Positions 49,711 to 58,121 are shown, counted from the stretch's first letter. The stretch: DNA of 64,000 nt from Saprospira grandis str. Lewin (GCF_000250635.1 NC_016940.1:3534501-3598500); one strand, 5' to 3'. Numbers and translations: made by a program. The notes: generated by a model from the sequence alone, not told the origin.

Positions 49711-50649
49711 TTAGTCGAGCTCATCGACCTTGCTAGCGCTCAGTTCCTGTCCATTGAGGAAGGTTTGCACATCCATGCGTTTGCGCTTTTCGGCTTGCAG
49801 CTCTAAAATATCGAGCCAAGCGCCTTGGGCGGCAATCCGCAAAAACTTCTTGCCATCGGTCCAGATGCTGCCAGGACTAGCATTTTGTTCTGCAAAGATG
49901 ATTTGACTGCGGTAAATCTTAAGTTTTTTGCCCCCCACTTTGGTCCAAGCAACAGGGTAGGGGCTAAGGCCACGAATAAAGTCAAAGACTTTTTGGGCCC
50001 CTTGCTGAAAGTTAATCTGGCAATCTTTATGAAAGATTTTGGGCGCATGACAAACTTCTGTCTCTGCCTGCGGCTGCGTTTGATAATCGCCAGTTTTGAG
50101 AAGGCGGACCGAGCGCAGCACCAAATCGCCCCCAGCAATCATTAGGCGGTCGTGTAGCTCGCCTACCGTTTCGGCTGGACCAATAGGGGTCTTATATTGT
50201 AACAACAGTTCTCCGGTATCAATTTCATGTTGGAGCAAAAAGGTGGTCAGGCCAGTTTCTTTTTCTCCATTAATTACGGCCCAGTTGAGGGGGGCGGCCC
50301 CTCTGTATTTGGGCAAAAGAGAACCGTGTAGGTTCATACTTCCCAATTTAGGCATATCCCAAACCATTTTGGGCAACATCTTAAAGGCGACCACCACTTG
50401 TAGGTCCGCCTTATAGCTGCGGAGCTCCTCCAGAAAATCGGGATTTCTAAATTTCTCAGGTTGTAGGACGGGAATATTTTGGCTTTGGGCGTATTTCTTT
50501 ACCGCCGATTGCAGCAGGGTTTTATTGCCTCTGCCGCCCCATTTATCGGTACTCGTCACAACGGCAACTACCTCCAAATCGGGGGCTTCTACTAAGGCTT
50601 GCAGGCTAGGAACCGCAAAATCGGGGGTGCCCATGAATATAATGCGCAT
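49711..50649 (-). CDS. fmt: Methionyl-tRNA formyltransferase
   Basis: This 312-residue enzyme formylates initiator Met-tRNA with 10-formyl-tetrahydrofolate. It begins MRIIFMGTPDFAVPSLQAL as usual; the catalytic segment NLHGSLLPKYRGAAPLNW near residue 105 contains the essential Asn and His, and EIDTGELLLQ near 142 the essential Asp. The C-terminal OB-like domain that grips the tRNA acceptor stem covers about 205-312. Length is normal. It lies 50 bases upstream of the DUF3299-like gene on the same strand and may be cotranscribed. Confidence 0.95.
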   Translation of the reverse strand: MRIIFMGTPDFAVPSLQALVEAPDLEVVAVVTSTDKWGGRGNKTLLQSAVKKYAQSQNIPVLQPEKFRNPDFLEELRSYKADLQVVVAFKMLPKMVWDMPKLGSMNLHGSLLPKYRGAAPLNWAVINGEKETGLTTFLLQHEIDTGELLLQYKTPIGPAETVGELHDRLMIAGGDLVLRSVRLLKTGDYQTQPQAETEVCHAPKIFHKDCQINFQQGAQKVFDFIRGLSPYPVAWTKVGGKKLKIYRSQIIFAEQNASPGSIWTDGKKFLRIAAQGAWLDILELQAEKRKRMDVQTFLNGQELSASKVDELD

Positions 50650-50689
50650 AAACTAAAGAATCAAATTGAAGAATTAGAGAATAGGGCTC

Positions 50690-50834
50690 GGCTCCTTGGC
50701 TGAAGGCCAAATGGCCTAGCGATGTGCAGCAGTGGCCCGCAGGGCCAGACCGAGGCGGCAAAGCCGCCGAAGGGCCGAGCGAACAGCGAGCTGCGGAACG
50801 TAGCGCCGCAAGGCGAAGCCGCAGCGGAGGCCCC
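50690..50834 (-). repeat. GC-rich modular hairpin element, copy 18 (type B)
   Basis: Reverse copy: GGCCTAGCGATGTGCAGCAG, GGCCAGACC, GGGCCGAGCGAACAGCGAGC, ACGTAGCGCC, GCGGAGGCCCC and an A run. It lies between rpe and fmt. Confidence 0.8.
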
Positions 50835-50845
50835 AAAAAATCAAC

Positions 50846-51511
50846 TTAAAGGGCTAAACCGCCAATATTTTTAAGCTGCTGAATGGCTTTTTTAGGATCG
50901 GGCGCTTTGAAAACGGCGCTGCCCGCCACCAATACATCGGCCCCAGCTTGCAAGAGAACCTGGGCATTTTGCATGCCTACGCCGCCATCTACCTCGATCA
51001 GGGTGGGTAGGTTGCGGATCGTAATTTCCTCCTTGAGTTTTTTGATTTTCTCGATGCTGTGGTAGATAAACTTTTGGCCGCCAAAACCGGGATTAACCGA
51101 CATAATAATGACCAAATCAATTTCTTCCAGTACGGGAAAAAGGGCCTCGACGGGCGTATGTGGATTGATGGCCACCCCAGCTTTGGCGCCAGTAGCCTTA
51201 ATCTGCTGAAGGTTGCGATGAAGATGAGGACAGGCCTCGTAATGCACTGAAATCCAATCAGCTCCAGCCTTTTGGAAGGCCTCCACATAGCGTTCGGGCT
51301 CCAACATCATCAGGTGTACATCTAGGGTTTTATCCGTTAGGCGATTGATGGCCTCGACCAAAGGCATACCGAAAGTGAGGTTGGGAACAAAGCGACCATC
51401 CATGACATCCAGATGGATCCAATCGGCGGCAGAATCATTGAGCAGGGCAATTTCTTCGGGCAGGCGAGCAAAGTCGCAAGCCAAAACAGAGGGGGCGATA
51501 AGGTGTTTCAT
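50846..51511 (-). CDS. rpe: Ribulose-phosphate 3-epimerase
   Basis: This 221-residue TIM-barrel enzyme interconverts ribulose 5-phosphate and xylulose 5-phosphate in the pentose phosphate pathway. Family marks are APSVLACDFARLPEE at the N-terminus, HLDVMDGRFVPNLTFGMP near residue 34 (catalytic Asp and metal-binding His), MSVNPGFGGQKFI near 138 and the EVDGGVG segment near 173 with the second catalytic Asp. Length is normal. It has its own promoter-like element upstream. Confidence 0.95.
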   Translation of the reverse strand: MKHLIAPSVLACDFARLPEEIALLNDSAADWIHLDVMDGRFVPNLTFGMPLVEAINRLTDKTLDVHLMMLEPERYVEAFQKAGADWISVHYEACPHLHRNLQQIKATGAKAGVAINPHTPVEALFPVLEEIDLVIIMSVNPGFGGQKFIYHSIEKIKKLKEEITIRNLPTLIEVDGGVGMQNAQVLLQAGADVLVAGSAVFKAPDPKKAIQQLKNIGGLAL

Positions 51512-51545
51512 GCGTAAAATTCCTAATTTAGGTCTAAGAATGGGG

Positions 51546-51553
51546 CAAAGGTA
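51546..51553 (-). promoter_or_regulatory. Bacteroidota-type -7 element for rpe
   Basis: On the minus strand TACCTTTG fits TAnnTTTG exactly, 35 bases upstream of the rpe start, with TTG about 20 bases further upstream. Confidence 0.6.
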
Positions 51554-51624
51554 CGGCTTTTTAAAACAAGATTGGGCCCGCCCTGTTTTTTGATTTTATT
51601 TTAATGTAATCAACACAACCACAA

Positions 51625-52608
51625 ATGGAATATCGCAGATTAGGAAAATCGGGTTTGCAAGTCAGTGCACTTTCTTTGGGCTCATGGCTTACTTTTGGAA
51701 ATCAAATTGGGGATGATGTCGCCGAAGAATTGATGAAAATGGCCTATGAACAGGGCGTCAACTTTTTTGATAATGCCGAAATTTACGCCAATGGGCAATC
51801 GGAGATCGTGATGGGCAATATTTTGAAGAAAATGGGCTGGCGTCGCTCTTCTTATTTGGTCTCTAGCAAAGCCTTTTTTGGCGATGGCAACAAATTGCCC
51901 AATGAAAGAGGCCTAAGCCGCAAGCATTTGGTAGAAGCCTGTGAGGCCGCCTTGAAGCGCTTGCAGGTCGATTATTTGGACCTCTTTTACTGTCATCGTC
52001 CAGATAAAGAAACGCCCATTGAAGAGACCGTTTTGGCCATGAATACCCTCATCCAACAGGGCAAAATTTTATATTGGGGAACCTCAGAATGGTCGGCCCA
52101 AGAAATCATGGAAGCCCATATGGTGGCCAAAGATTATCGCCTGATTGGGCCTACAATGGAGCAGCCACAATACAATATGTTTCATAGAGAAAAAGTGGAG
52201 GTAGAATATGCCCAAATTTACAAAACAGTGGGGCTGGGCACCACCATTTGGTCGCCTTTGGCCTCTGGGGTTTTGACCGATAAATACCTCAAGGAGTTTC
52301 CAGATAATACCCGCCTGAGCTTGCAGGGCATGGACTGGCTTAAGGAGCGCTCATTAACACCCGAACGCTTGGATAAGGTGCGTGAACTCCAAAAACTAGC
52401 CGATCAATTAGGGACCTCTGTGGCCAAATTGGCCGTGGCTTGGTGCGCCAAGAACCCCAATGTGAGTACCGTTATTTTAGGGGCTTCTAAGCCACATCAT
52501 TTAGCCGAAACCTTGACCGCCTTGGAGCTTTTGCCTCAATTTACCGAAGACCTAAACAGCCAAATTGAAGCGATCTTAGGCAATCAACCTGAGTTTCCTA
52601 TGTTCTAA
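51625..52608 (+). CDS. Aldo/keto reductase, Kv-beta/YghZ-like
   Basis: This 327-residue NADPH-dependent reductase starts MEYRRLGKSGLQVSALSLGS, typical of the group. The catalytic tetrad is visible: Asp and Tyr in FFDNAEIYANG near residue 52, Lys in VSSKAFF near 84 and His in FYCHRPD near 118. The C-terminal GASKPHHLAETLTAL segment binds the cofactor phosphate. The family reduces aldehydes or ketones such as methylglyoxal. It is a single gene facing a repeat-rich gap. Confidence 0.9.
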   Translation: MEYRRLGKSGLQVSALSLGSWLTFGNQIGDDVAEELMKMAYEQGVNFFDNAEIYANGQSEIVMGNILKKMGWRRSSYLVSSKAFFGDGNKLPNERGLSRKHLVEACEAALKRLQVDYLDLFYCHRPDKETPIEETVLAMNTLIQQGKILYWGTSEWSAQEIMEAHMVAKDYRLIGPTMEQPQYNMFHREKVEVEYAQIYKTVGLGTTIWSPLASGVLTDKYLKEFPDNTRLSLQGMDWLKERSLTPERLDKVRELQKLADQLGTSVAKLAVAWCAKNPNVSTVILGASKPHHLAETLTALELLPQFTEDLNSQIEAILGNQPEFPMF

Positions 52609-52611
52609 AAC

Positions 52612-52895
52612 GAGTCTGTTTAAAATTTTGTGTATGCCCTTTCCTGCGCCTAGGGACAAGCCCCTAGGCTAGCTTTTCAGACAGCCCTCTAAAGAGGGCC
52701 TTTGGATAAGGTTCTTCTCTGCGACAACAACTGAACAAGGCCTTGTGTATCAACAGTTGAGGCCCTCGTAGAGGGCTGCCTCCATTGGATTAGCCTAGGG
52801 GCTTGTCCCTAGGCGATGAATGACTGAATCTTGCTTTTGAGCACTAAGCTAAAGGGCCAAATTTTATTCGGATACACAAAATCCTGAACAGTCTC
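52612..52895. mobile_element. MITE-like element with outer and inner inverted repeats, copy 2
   Basis: The inner part 52647-52815 is the inverted relative of 39386-39550 with 25-bp ends starting CGCCTAGGGACAAGCCCC. Around it, GAGTCTGTTTAAAATTTTGT at 52612 and the complement of GAGACTGTTCAGGATTTTGT ending at 52895 form a second, outer inverted repeat. It encodes no protein. The outer ends resemble those of some IS256-type elements, which is a suggestion only. Confidence 0.7.
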
Positions 52896-52896
52896 C

Positions 52897-53001
52897 CTAA
52901 TGAATTGGGTTGTGAAGCTAATGAATTAGTACTGGGACCTAATGAATTGGGTTGCGGAGCTAATGAATTAGTACTGGGACCTAATGAATTGGGTTAGGGC
53001 C
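52897..53001 (+). repeat. Second 21-bp tandem array, five alternating units
   Basis: Five 21-base units each start CTAATGAATT. Units 1, 3 and 5 continue GGGTT, and units 2 and 4 continue AGTACTGGGAC, giving an A-B-A-B-A pattern. It begins one base after the MITE-like element. The sequence is unrelated to the array at 16731, although the period is the same. Confidence 0.9.
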
Positions 53002-53067
53002 CTAAATCAAGGCATTTTTGTTTTTGTTTCGTTTGGGAGCTATTTTTATTGTTCTGAACAATAAAAA

Positions 53068-53100
53068 AAGAGGAAGCTAGCAATTTGCTAGCTTCCTCTT
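53068..53100 (-). terminator. Rho-independent terminator of the PepSY gene
   Basis: AAGAGGAAGCTAGCA pairs over 15 bp with TGCTAGCTTCCTCTT; on the minus strand a T run follows. Confidence 0.9.
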
Positions 53101-53105
53101 TCCAA

Positions 53106-54293
53106 TTACTTCACTTTCTTCCACCAGAAAATAAAGCCCGTAATGGGTAAAGAACAGCCGATTAGGGCCATAATAAAATAGAGAATAATGCTTTTGATGC
53201 CCAGAATTTCTCCAGTATGCAAAGGCTTGGCAATTTCGATAAACTGCTTGTGCAAAGCCTGATCGGCAAATAGCGCCTGATTTTTCAGTTCTCCTTTTTT
53301 ATTGAAGGCCAGTTCATCGGGTAAAATCGCACCTAAAAAATTGCTCGTATTGAGCTTGGTCACCTTAAATTCACTTTCCTTATCGTTAGGCCCCAGAATA
53401 GAGATCGCCCCAGCATAAGGCAGTTGTTTATTGGTCAACTGATAAATCGAATCAAAGGAAACCGCCGATAGCTCCGCCATTTGCTTTTTATCTTGCTCTT
53501 TGGCCAGCATTTGCTTCAAAACGGCATCAAAATCTTCCGACAATTCCTCTTTGGCAGCTTCACTGGCCACCGCATGTCCGCCCAAACTCACAATAAAGAC
53601 GTTTTTCATCCAAGGGTAAGTGATATAGGCCCCCGTCAAAGCGATAAAAAGCAAGAATAAGGAGCTATAAAAGCCAAGCACCTTGTGCAAATCATAATTG
53701 ATGCGGTAAAACTTCGCCTTGAACTTGATGTAAAAGCCACGCTTTAAATTGCGCATGTTTTTCGGAAACCAAAGGACCAAACCAGAAAGCAAAAGCAGAC
53801 AAAATATCAAACTGCTAATGCCCACAATTTGCTTTCCGATGCCCGGAATCCATAAACTTTTGTGCAAACTCAAAATCAACTCAAAAAAATCATCCAATTG
53901 AATGGACCGATACCCCAAAAGTTGTTGCCGATAAGGGTCAAAATACTGAGTTTTGCTTTGTTCTTCGCCTTGCTCCCGAAAACTAATGCTATAACTCCTA
54001 TTGGGCTGTTCGGGAATCACTATGGCCGTGATTTCTCGCCCCTGCCGCTCAAATAAAGCCTCTATAGCCGCTATATTTACCTGCGGATGGGCGGGCAGCT
54101 CTACAAAAACTTTCTCCGCATTGTAATAGTCATTGATCTGCGTCTTAAAGGCATAAATACTGCCCGATAAACAGATAATAAAAACAACCAAAGAGGAGAG
54201 GAGCCCCAACCAAAGGTGCAAAATTCCAGAAATGTATTTAAACCAAGATTCCTTCTTCCGCTTTTTGGGAAATAAGGCTTTTTTGAGTTTCAT
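53106..54293 (-). CDS. PepSY-associated transmembrane protein
   Basis: This 395-residue protein has four membrane helices in the PepSY_TM pattern: about 28-50 (LHLWLGLLSSLVVFIICLSG), 155-178 (QIVGISSLIFCLLLLSG), 205-225 (FYSSLFLLFIALTGAY) and 365-388 (IILYFIMALIGCSLPITG). The LHLWLGL and SLHKSLW segments place His residues where this family is thought to bind haem or act in flavin- or iron-reduction. Such proteins are usually iron-regulated and linked to siderophore uptake. The lipoprotein gene upstream on the same strand is 34 bases away and may belong to the unit. Confidence 0.85.
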   Translation of the reverse strand: MKLKKALFPKKRKKESWFKYISGILHLWLGLLSSLVVFIICLSGSIYAFKTQINDYYNAEKVFVELPAHPQVNIAAIEALFERQGREITAIVIPEQPNRSYSISFREQGEEQSKTQYFDPYRQQLLGYRSIQLDDFFELILSLHKSLWIPGIGKQIVGISSLIFCLLLLSGLVLWFPKNMRNLKRGFYIKFKAKFYRINYDLHKVLGFYSSLFLLFIALTGAYITYPWMKNVFIVSLGGHAVASEAAKEELSEDFDAVLKQMLAKEQDKKQMAELSAVSFDSIYQLTNKQLPYAGAISILGPNDKESEFKVTKLNTSNFLGAILPDELAFNKKGELKNQALFADQALHKQFIEIAKPLHTGEILGIKSIILYFIMALIGCSLPITGFIFWWKKVK

Positions 54294-54327
54294 GCAAATG
54301 AGTTCTATCGTGAATATTTACTAAGGC

Positions 54328-54948
54328 TTACTCCTTGATTTTGCTCCGATCAAAAGGCTTGACCAACTCCAAAAATTGCGCATATTGCTCTTCCGAAAGT
54401 ACGCTTTTCATAGCCTTTTTGCGCTCTTCATCAAATTTTATCCAATACTCTTGAGCCAGTTCTCTATTGCCATGATAAATATCATGCGCATCCTGAAAAG
54501 ATTTCTCAAACGCATTGTTGGCCGCCTCCAATACATTAGCTTGCTCTTCGGTCAAAGCCAAATCTGCCTTGATTTTGGCCAAGGTCTCATCATTATATCT
54601 AGGGCGCTTGCGGGCATGCTTTTCCATAAACGCTTTGTAGGTACTAAGTTGCCCCTCATCTAAAAATGCCGCCATCTCTTCGGTCTGCTGCTTGTTGCGC
54701 TCCTCCATTTTCTTAAAGGCCTCGACACGGTCAAATTTTCCGCCCTCAGCCTTGGCCGCCGCACGCATTTCCTCCCCAATTTTCTGATACTTGGCCCTAA
54801 CCGCATCAAATTGACTGCTCTGCTCTTCCGTGAGCTGCAAATTGCCCTTCAATTCTTCATAATTTATCCCTCTGCGGCCCTCCTTTTTTTCGCCACAAGA
54901 AATTGCTAAAATAGAAATCGCCAAGAGGATAAATAACAGTTTTTTCAT
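54328..54948 (-). CDS. Lipoprotein with two LTxEQ-type segments
   Basis: I chose the ATG at 54948, giving KKLLFILLAISILAISCGE with a lipobox (ISC); the longer frame adds no signal. The 206-residue protein is helical and charged, with LQLTEEQSSQFDAV near residue 37 and LALTEEQANVLEAA near 130. This LTxEQ pattern is that of CpxP/Spy-like periplasmic proteins that bind metals or unfolded proteins. A role in the envelope, perhaps sensing iron together with the PepSY protein, is inferred from the position. Confidence 0.7.
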   Translation of the reverse strand: MKKLLFILLAISILAISCGEKKEGRRGINYEELKGNLQLTEEQSSQFDAVRAKYQKIGEEMRAAAKAEGGKFDRVEAFKKMEERNKQQTEEMAAFLDEGQLSTYKAFMEKHARKRPRYNDETLAKIKADLALTEEQANVLEAANNAFEKSFQDAHDIYHGNRELAQEYWIKFDEERKKAMKSVLSEEQYAQFLELVKPFDRSKIKE

Positions 54949-55099
54949 TTGATTATTTTTTTGATGTGTGCTTAGAATGCCTAAAACTAAAAGTAGCTTA
55001 ATCCGCATTTTTGTATAAACATGAAATGGCTGCCAAGCTAAGTTTTTACCTGTTATTTATTATTAGTCTAAATAAGTTTTAGAGTATTTTTAACAATTT

Positions 55100-55241
55100 G
55101 GGGCTGCCCCAGCCTTCGGCTGGGTCGGGCTATGCGGCAGCTCGCTATTCGCTCGGCCCTTCAGCGCTTCGCGCTTCGGTCTGGCCTGCGGCCACTGCCT
55201 ACTATCCCTCAGCCTGCGGGGGCTTCGCCCCCTGCTAAACC
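55100..55241 (+). repeat. GC-rich modular hairpin element, copy 19 (type A)
   Basis: GGGGCTGCCCCAGCC, GGGTCGGGCTATGCGGCAGC, CTCGCTATTCGCTCGGCCC, AGCGCTTCGCGCT hairpin, GGTCTGGCCTGCGGCC, CTATCCCTCAGCC and GGGGGCTTCGCCCCC. Confidence 0.82.
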
Positions 55242-55281
55242 TAAAAAACTAGATTAGGCCCTGCTTTTTGCGGGAGTTCAT

Positions 55282-55289
55282 TATCTTTG
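55282..55289 (+). promoter_or_regulatory. Bacteroidota-type -7 element for the DUF4254/GT9 pair
   Basis: TATCTTTG fits TAnnTTTG exactly, 32 bases upstream of the DUF4254 start. A TTTG lies upstream but at less than the usual spacing. Confidence 0.55.
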
Positions 55290-55320
55290 CGATCATTCTA
55301 GGAAATAAATACTACAATAT

Positions 55321-55929
55321 ATGTCATCATTCAGTCAGTCAGCCAACAAAATCTTTGATGAGGTGGTCGCTTTTTACCATGTTTTGGACCAAGTGGACCA
55401 AGAAGGAAAAAACCCCTATGCTACCGATACTATCGACTATTTACTCTACCAAAAAAACTGGATCGATAGCGTTCAGTGGCATGTAGAGGACCTTATTCGC
55501 GAGCCCGAAATTGAGCCCAGTTTGGCCCTGAGCTACAAACGCCGTATCGATGCCCTCAATCAAGAGCGCACCGATACCGTAGAACGCATTGATGATTATT
55601 TCTTGGCCAAATTTGCAGCGGTGCCCGCCAAAAGCAATCGCCTAAATACCGAAAGTCCCGCTTGGGCCATCGATCGCCTGTCTATTTTGGCCCTAAAAAT
55701 CTACCACATGGCTATCGAGGCCGAGCGAGTAGATACGCCTATAGACCAGCAAGCCCGCTGTAAGCAAAAATTGGCCATCCTGCTCGAACAAAGAGAAGAT
55801 CTCTCTACCGCTATCGATCAGCTGCTAGAGGAGTTGGCCCAAGGCGAAAAACAAATGAAGGTCTACCGCCAAATGAAAATGTATAACGATCCACAGCTCA
55901 ACCCTGTGCTCTACCAGAAAAAGGCCTAA
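55321..55929 (+). CDS. DUF4254 protein
   Basis: This 202-residue protein matches DUF4254, a helical family of Bacteroidota: LLYQKNWIDSVQWHVEDLIR near 42, the RIDALNQERTDTVERID segment near 78, and PAWAIDRLSILALKIYHM near 114. The function is unknown. The gene next to it is a glycosyltransferase family 9 gene, starting two bases after the stop; this pairing is common in the phylum, which suggests a role in lipopolysaccharide core synthesis. Confidence 0.85.
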   Translation: MSSFSQSANKIFDEVVAFYHVLDQVDQEGKNPYATDTIDYLLYQKNWIDSVQWHVEDLIREPEIEPSLALSYKRRIDALNQERTDTVERIDDYFLAKFAAVPAKSNRLNTESPAWAIDRLSILALKIYHMAIEAERVDTPIDQQARCKQKLAILLEQREDLSTAIDQLLEELAQGEKQMKVYRQMKMYNDPQLNPVLYQKKA

Positions 55930-55931
55930 TT

Positions 55932-56972
55932 TTGAAAGAAATTTTGCTCCTGCGCTTCTCGGCTATGGGAGATGTGGCCATGTTGCAACCCATTTTGCGA
56001 CAAGCCCTGGCCCAATATCCCGATTTGCGCTTTCGGCTATTGTCTAGACCCGCCTTTGCCCCCTTTTTTGCTCCCATCGATCGCCTAGAGTTTGTCGGCA
56101 TTGATCTGGAGAAAGATTATCAGGGCTTGGGCGGGATTTGGCGCTTGTCTAAAGAATTGCAAAAAGGACCAAAACCGCTAGCCATTGCTGATATGCACAA
56201 TGTGTTGCGCACGCAGGTCCTTGGCCCATTACTCTCTTGGTCTTGGGGCATCCCCTTGGCCAAAATGCAGAAGGAAAGAGGGGCCAAGAAAAAATTAGCC
56301 GCCCCAAAAGCCCATAAAAATATTCAGTATTTGCGCTCGCATCATCTGCGCTATGCCGATGTTTTGGCCAAATTGGGTTTTCCCATCGATTTATCCGCCG
56401 AGCTCGCTCCCCCCATTTTTGAGGGAAGCACCGCTTTGGCCCCTTTTCTAGCCCCCCAAGGACCCAAATTGGGGGTGGCGCCCAAGGCCCGCTATGCTGG
56501 CAAAACTTATCCTTTGGAACTCATGCAGCAAAGCCTAGAAGCTTTGTTGGCCGCCTGCCCAAATTTGCAAATCTATTTGTTTGGTGGACCATCTGAAGGG
56601 CAGGAGTTTAGCCAATGGCCTATTGCCCAATCTAAACAGTTGCATATTGTCGCTGGCCAGCTTCCCCTCTCTGATGAATTGGCCCTAATGAGTCAATTAA
56701 CGGCCTTTTTGGCCATGGATTCTTCCAATATGCATATGGCCGCCTTTTTCGAAAAGCCCATTGTTTCGCTTTGGGGAGCCAGCCATCCCGCTTTTGGGTT
56801 CTACCCCTGGCGCCAACCTTTAGAATATGCTCTTTTACCCGATTATGAGCAGTTTCCCATGCTGCCCAGCTCCAGAAATGGCAGCAAAATGTTTAAGGGC
56901 TATGAAAATGCTATGGCCAGCATTTCTCCCCAACAAATTGTCGATAAATTACTGCCGCTTTTGCAGGCATAA
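55932..56972 (+). CDS. Glycosyltransferase family 9 (heptosyltransferase-like)
   Basis: This 346-residue protein matches GT9: an N-terminal ILLLRFSAMGDVAMLQPIL segment, the PKARYAGKTYPLELM segment near 190, LFGGPSEGQEF near 215 and the nucleotide-sugar site MDSSNMHMAAFFEKPIVSLW near 258. It would add a heptose or other sugar to the LPS core from a nucleotide donor at the inner membrane. The start is a TTG two bases after the DUF4254 stop, with no better ATG before the conserved LLLRFSA segment. A terminator follows directly. Confidence 0.85.
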   Translation: MKEILLLRFSAMGDVAMLQPILRQALAQYPDLRFRLLSRPAFAPFFAPIDRLEFVGIDLEKDYQGLGGIWRLSKELQKGPKPLAIADMHNVLRTQVLGPLLSWSWGIPLAKMQKERGAKKKLAAPKAHKNIQYLRSHHLRYADVLAKLGFPIDLSAELAPPIFEGSTALAPFLAPQGPKLGVAPKARYAGKTYPLELMQQSLEALLAACPNLQIYLFGGPSEGQEFSQWPIAQSKQLHIVAGQLPLSDELALMSQLTAFLAMDSSNMHMAAFFEKPIVSLWGASHPAFGFYPWRQPLEYALLPDYEQFPMLPSSRNGSKMFKGYENAMASISPQQIVDKLLPLLQA

Positions 56973-56978
56973 AAAAAA

Positions 56979-57007
56979 CCTAATCGCAAAACGATTAGGA
57001 TTTTTTT
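56979..57007. terminator. Bidirectional rho-independent terminator
   Basis: CCTAATCG pairs with CGATTAGG around CAAAA, with A and T tracts on both sides. It separates the GT9 gene from the convergent gene at 57018. Confidence 0.88.
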
Positions 57008-57017
57008 GTGGACCAAC

Positions 57018-57644
57018 TTATTTTTTAGCCTCTAGCAAGTTTTCTAAGGGCAAGTGATCATCCAAGGTTTTGCCATAATAGGCTTCCAAGATATTGCCTT
57101 TATGGTCCAAAACAAAGTCAGCGGGAATCAAAGCATCGGGCTTTTCTCCTTTGGCCATATAACTTCTAAAGTCTTTTTTATAGCTCTTTTTGCCCTTTTC
57201 AATATGGGCCAAGGTTTTTTCATCTTGCATGGCCGCCTTCAATTTCTCGGGGTTGCGTTCTATCTTATAAGAGCGGTACAATTCTCCAGAAGGATCGGCT
57301 ACTACTTTAAAGGGCAGTTCGTGGTCTTCTACATATCGAATGAGCTGCTCCTGAGGCGATTCATAAACGACGACCACCTCATAATTAGCGGCTTTGAGCT
57401 CTTCGTAGCGCTCCATCAATTCATGCGAACGAAGGTTGCAAACGGGGCACCAAGCGTGACGCATAAAAACCAACAGAACACGCTCTTGCTCTTTGAGCAA
57501 TTTGCGCAATTTTAGCTTTTCGCCTCGAACATCTCTGGTGTTGAATAGAGGTGCTTCATCACCATTGTGCAAACGTTCTGAAAGAGGTGTTGCTGGATTA
57601 GCAAAAAGAAAAAGGCTAGTTAAGATTAAGATTAGATTGTTCAT
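57018..57644 (-). CDS. Secreted thioredoxin-fold protein (peroxiredoxin-like)
   Basis: This 208-residue protein has a signal peptide (MNNLILILTSLFLFANPATP), then the AhpC/TSA-like sequence GDEAPLFNTRDVRGEKLKL, RVLLVFMRHAWCPVCNLRS with the WCPVC redox site near residue 63, and VVVVYESPQEQLIRYVEDHE. A middle insertion (KAAMQDEKTLAHIEKGKKSY) is found in the bacterial PRX-like 2 group. It probably reduces peroxides or disulfides in the periplasm. Upstream lie two direct GTCACAA repeats (57784-57801). Confidence 0.8.
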   Translation of the reverse strand: MNNLILILTSLFLFANPATPLSERLHNGDEAPLFNTRDVRGEKLKLRKLLKEQERVLLVFMRHAWCPVCNLRSHELMERYEELKAANYEVVVVYESPQEQLIRYVEDHELPFKVVADPSGELYRSYKIERNPEKLKAAMQDEKTLAHIEKGKKSYKKDFRSYMAKGEKPDALIPADFVLDHKGNILEAYYGKTLDDHLPLENLLEAKK

Positions 57645-57783
57645 TCGTACTTGTTAATTTTAAGAACTGTGTGCTGTATAAATAATTTTATTAAACTTTT
57701 TGGTTATAATATAATTAACTTGTTAATTGTTTGTTAGTGCTCTGCTAAAGTAGTTTAATTTGTTCTGTCCTATAGATACCATA

Positions 57784-57801
57784 GTCACAATAAGGTCACA
57801 A
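57784..57801. promoter_or_regulatory. Direct repeats GTCACAA spaced 11 bp
   Basis: GTCACAA at 57784-57790 and 57795-57801 are one helical turn apart, about 140 bases before the peroxiredoxin-like start. They match the half-site of the palindrome at 58122-58137 and could bind a CRP/FNR-type regulator. Confidence 0.35.
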
Positions 57802-57819
57802 TTTTATTATTTTTTTTGA

Positions 57820-57975
57820 GGGGCTGCCCCGCCCGCTGGGCGGGTCGGGCTGTGCGGGGGGCTCGCTGCTCGCTCGGCCCATCGCTTTTTTTCGCTTTGC
57901 TCAAAAAAGCTTGGTCTGGCCTTCGGCCCCCCCCTGCCATCCCTCAGCCGCGTCGCTTCGCTCCTTTTTGGGCCA
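57820..57975 (+). repeat. GC-rich modular hairpin element, copy 20 (type A)
   Basis: GGGGCTGCCCCGCCC, GGGTCGGGCTGTGCG, GGGCTCGCTGCTCGCTCGGC, GGTCTGGCCTTCGGCC and CCATCCCTCAGCC. A separate hairpin AACCAGCTC...GAGCTGGTT follows at 57980-58004. Confidence 0.8.
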
Positions 57976-58121
57976 AAAAAGAACCAGCTCTTAGGGTGAG
58001 CTGGTTGGACTTGGTTCTTCTAAACATTTTGCAGGTTGAGTACCTAAGAATATTTAGAGGGGAGATCGACTAATGGGAATTCTTCTTTTTGAGAGTAGGG
58101 AGCTGTATCTAAGGTCTTTTC

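Noticed and set aside
57980-58004. AACCAGCTC...GAGCTGGTT hairpin as a terminator
   Set aside because: No T run follows on either strand and no gene ends beside it; it may be a further repeat hairpin.
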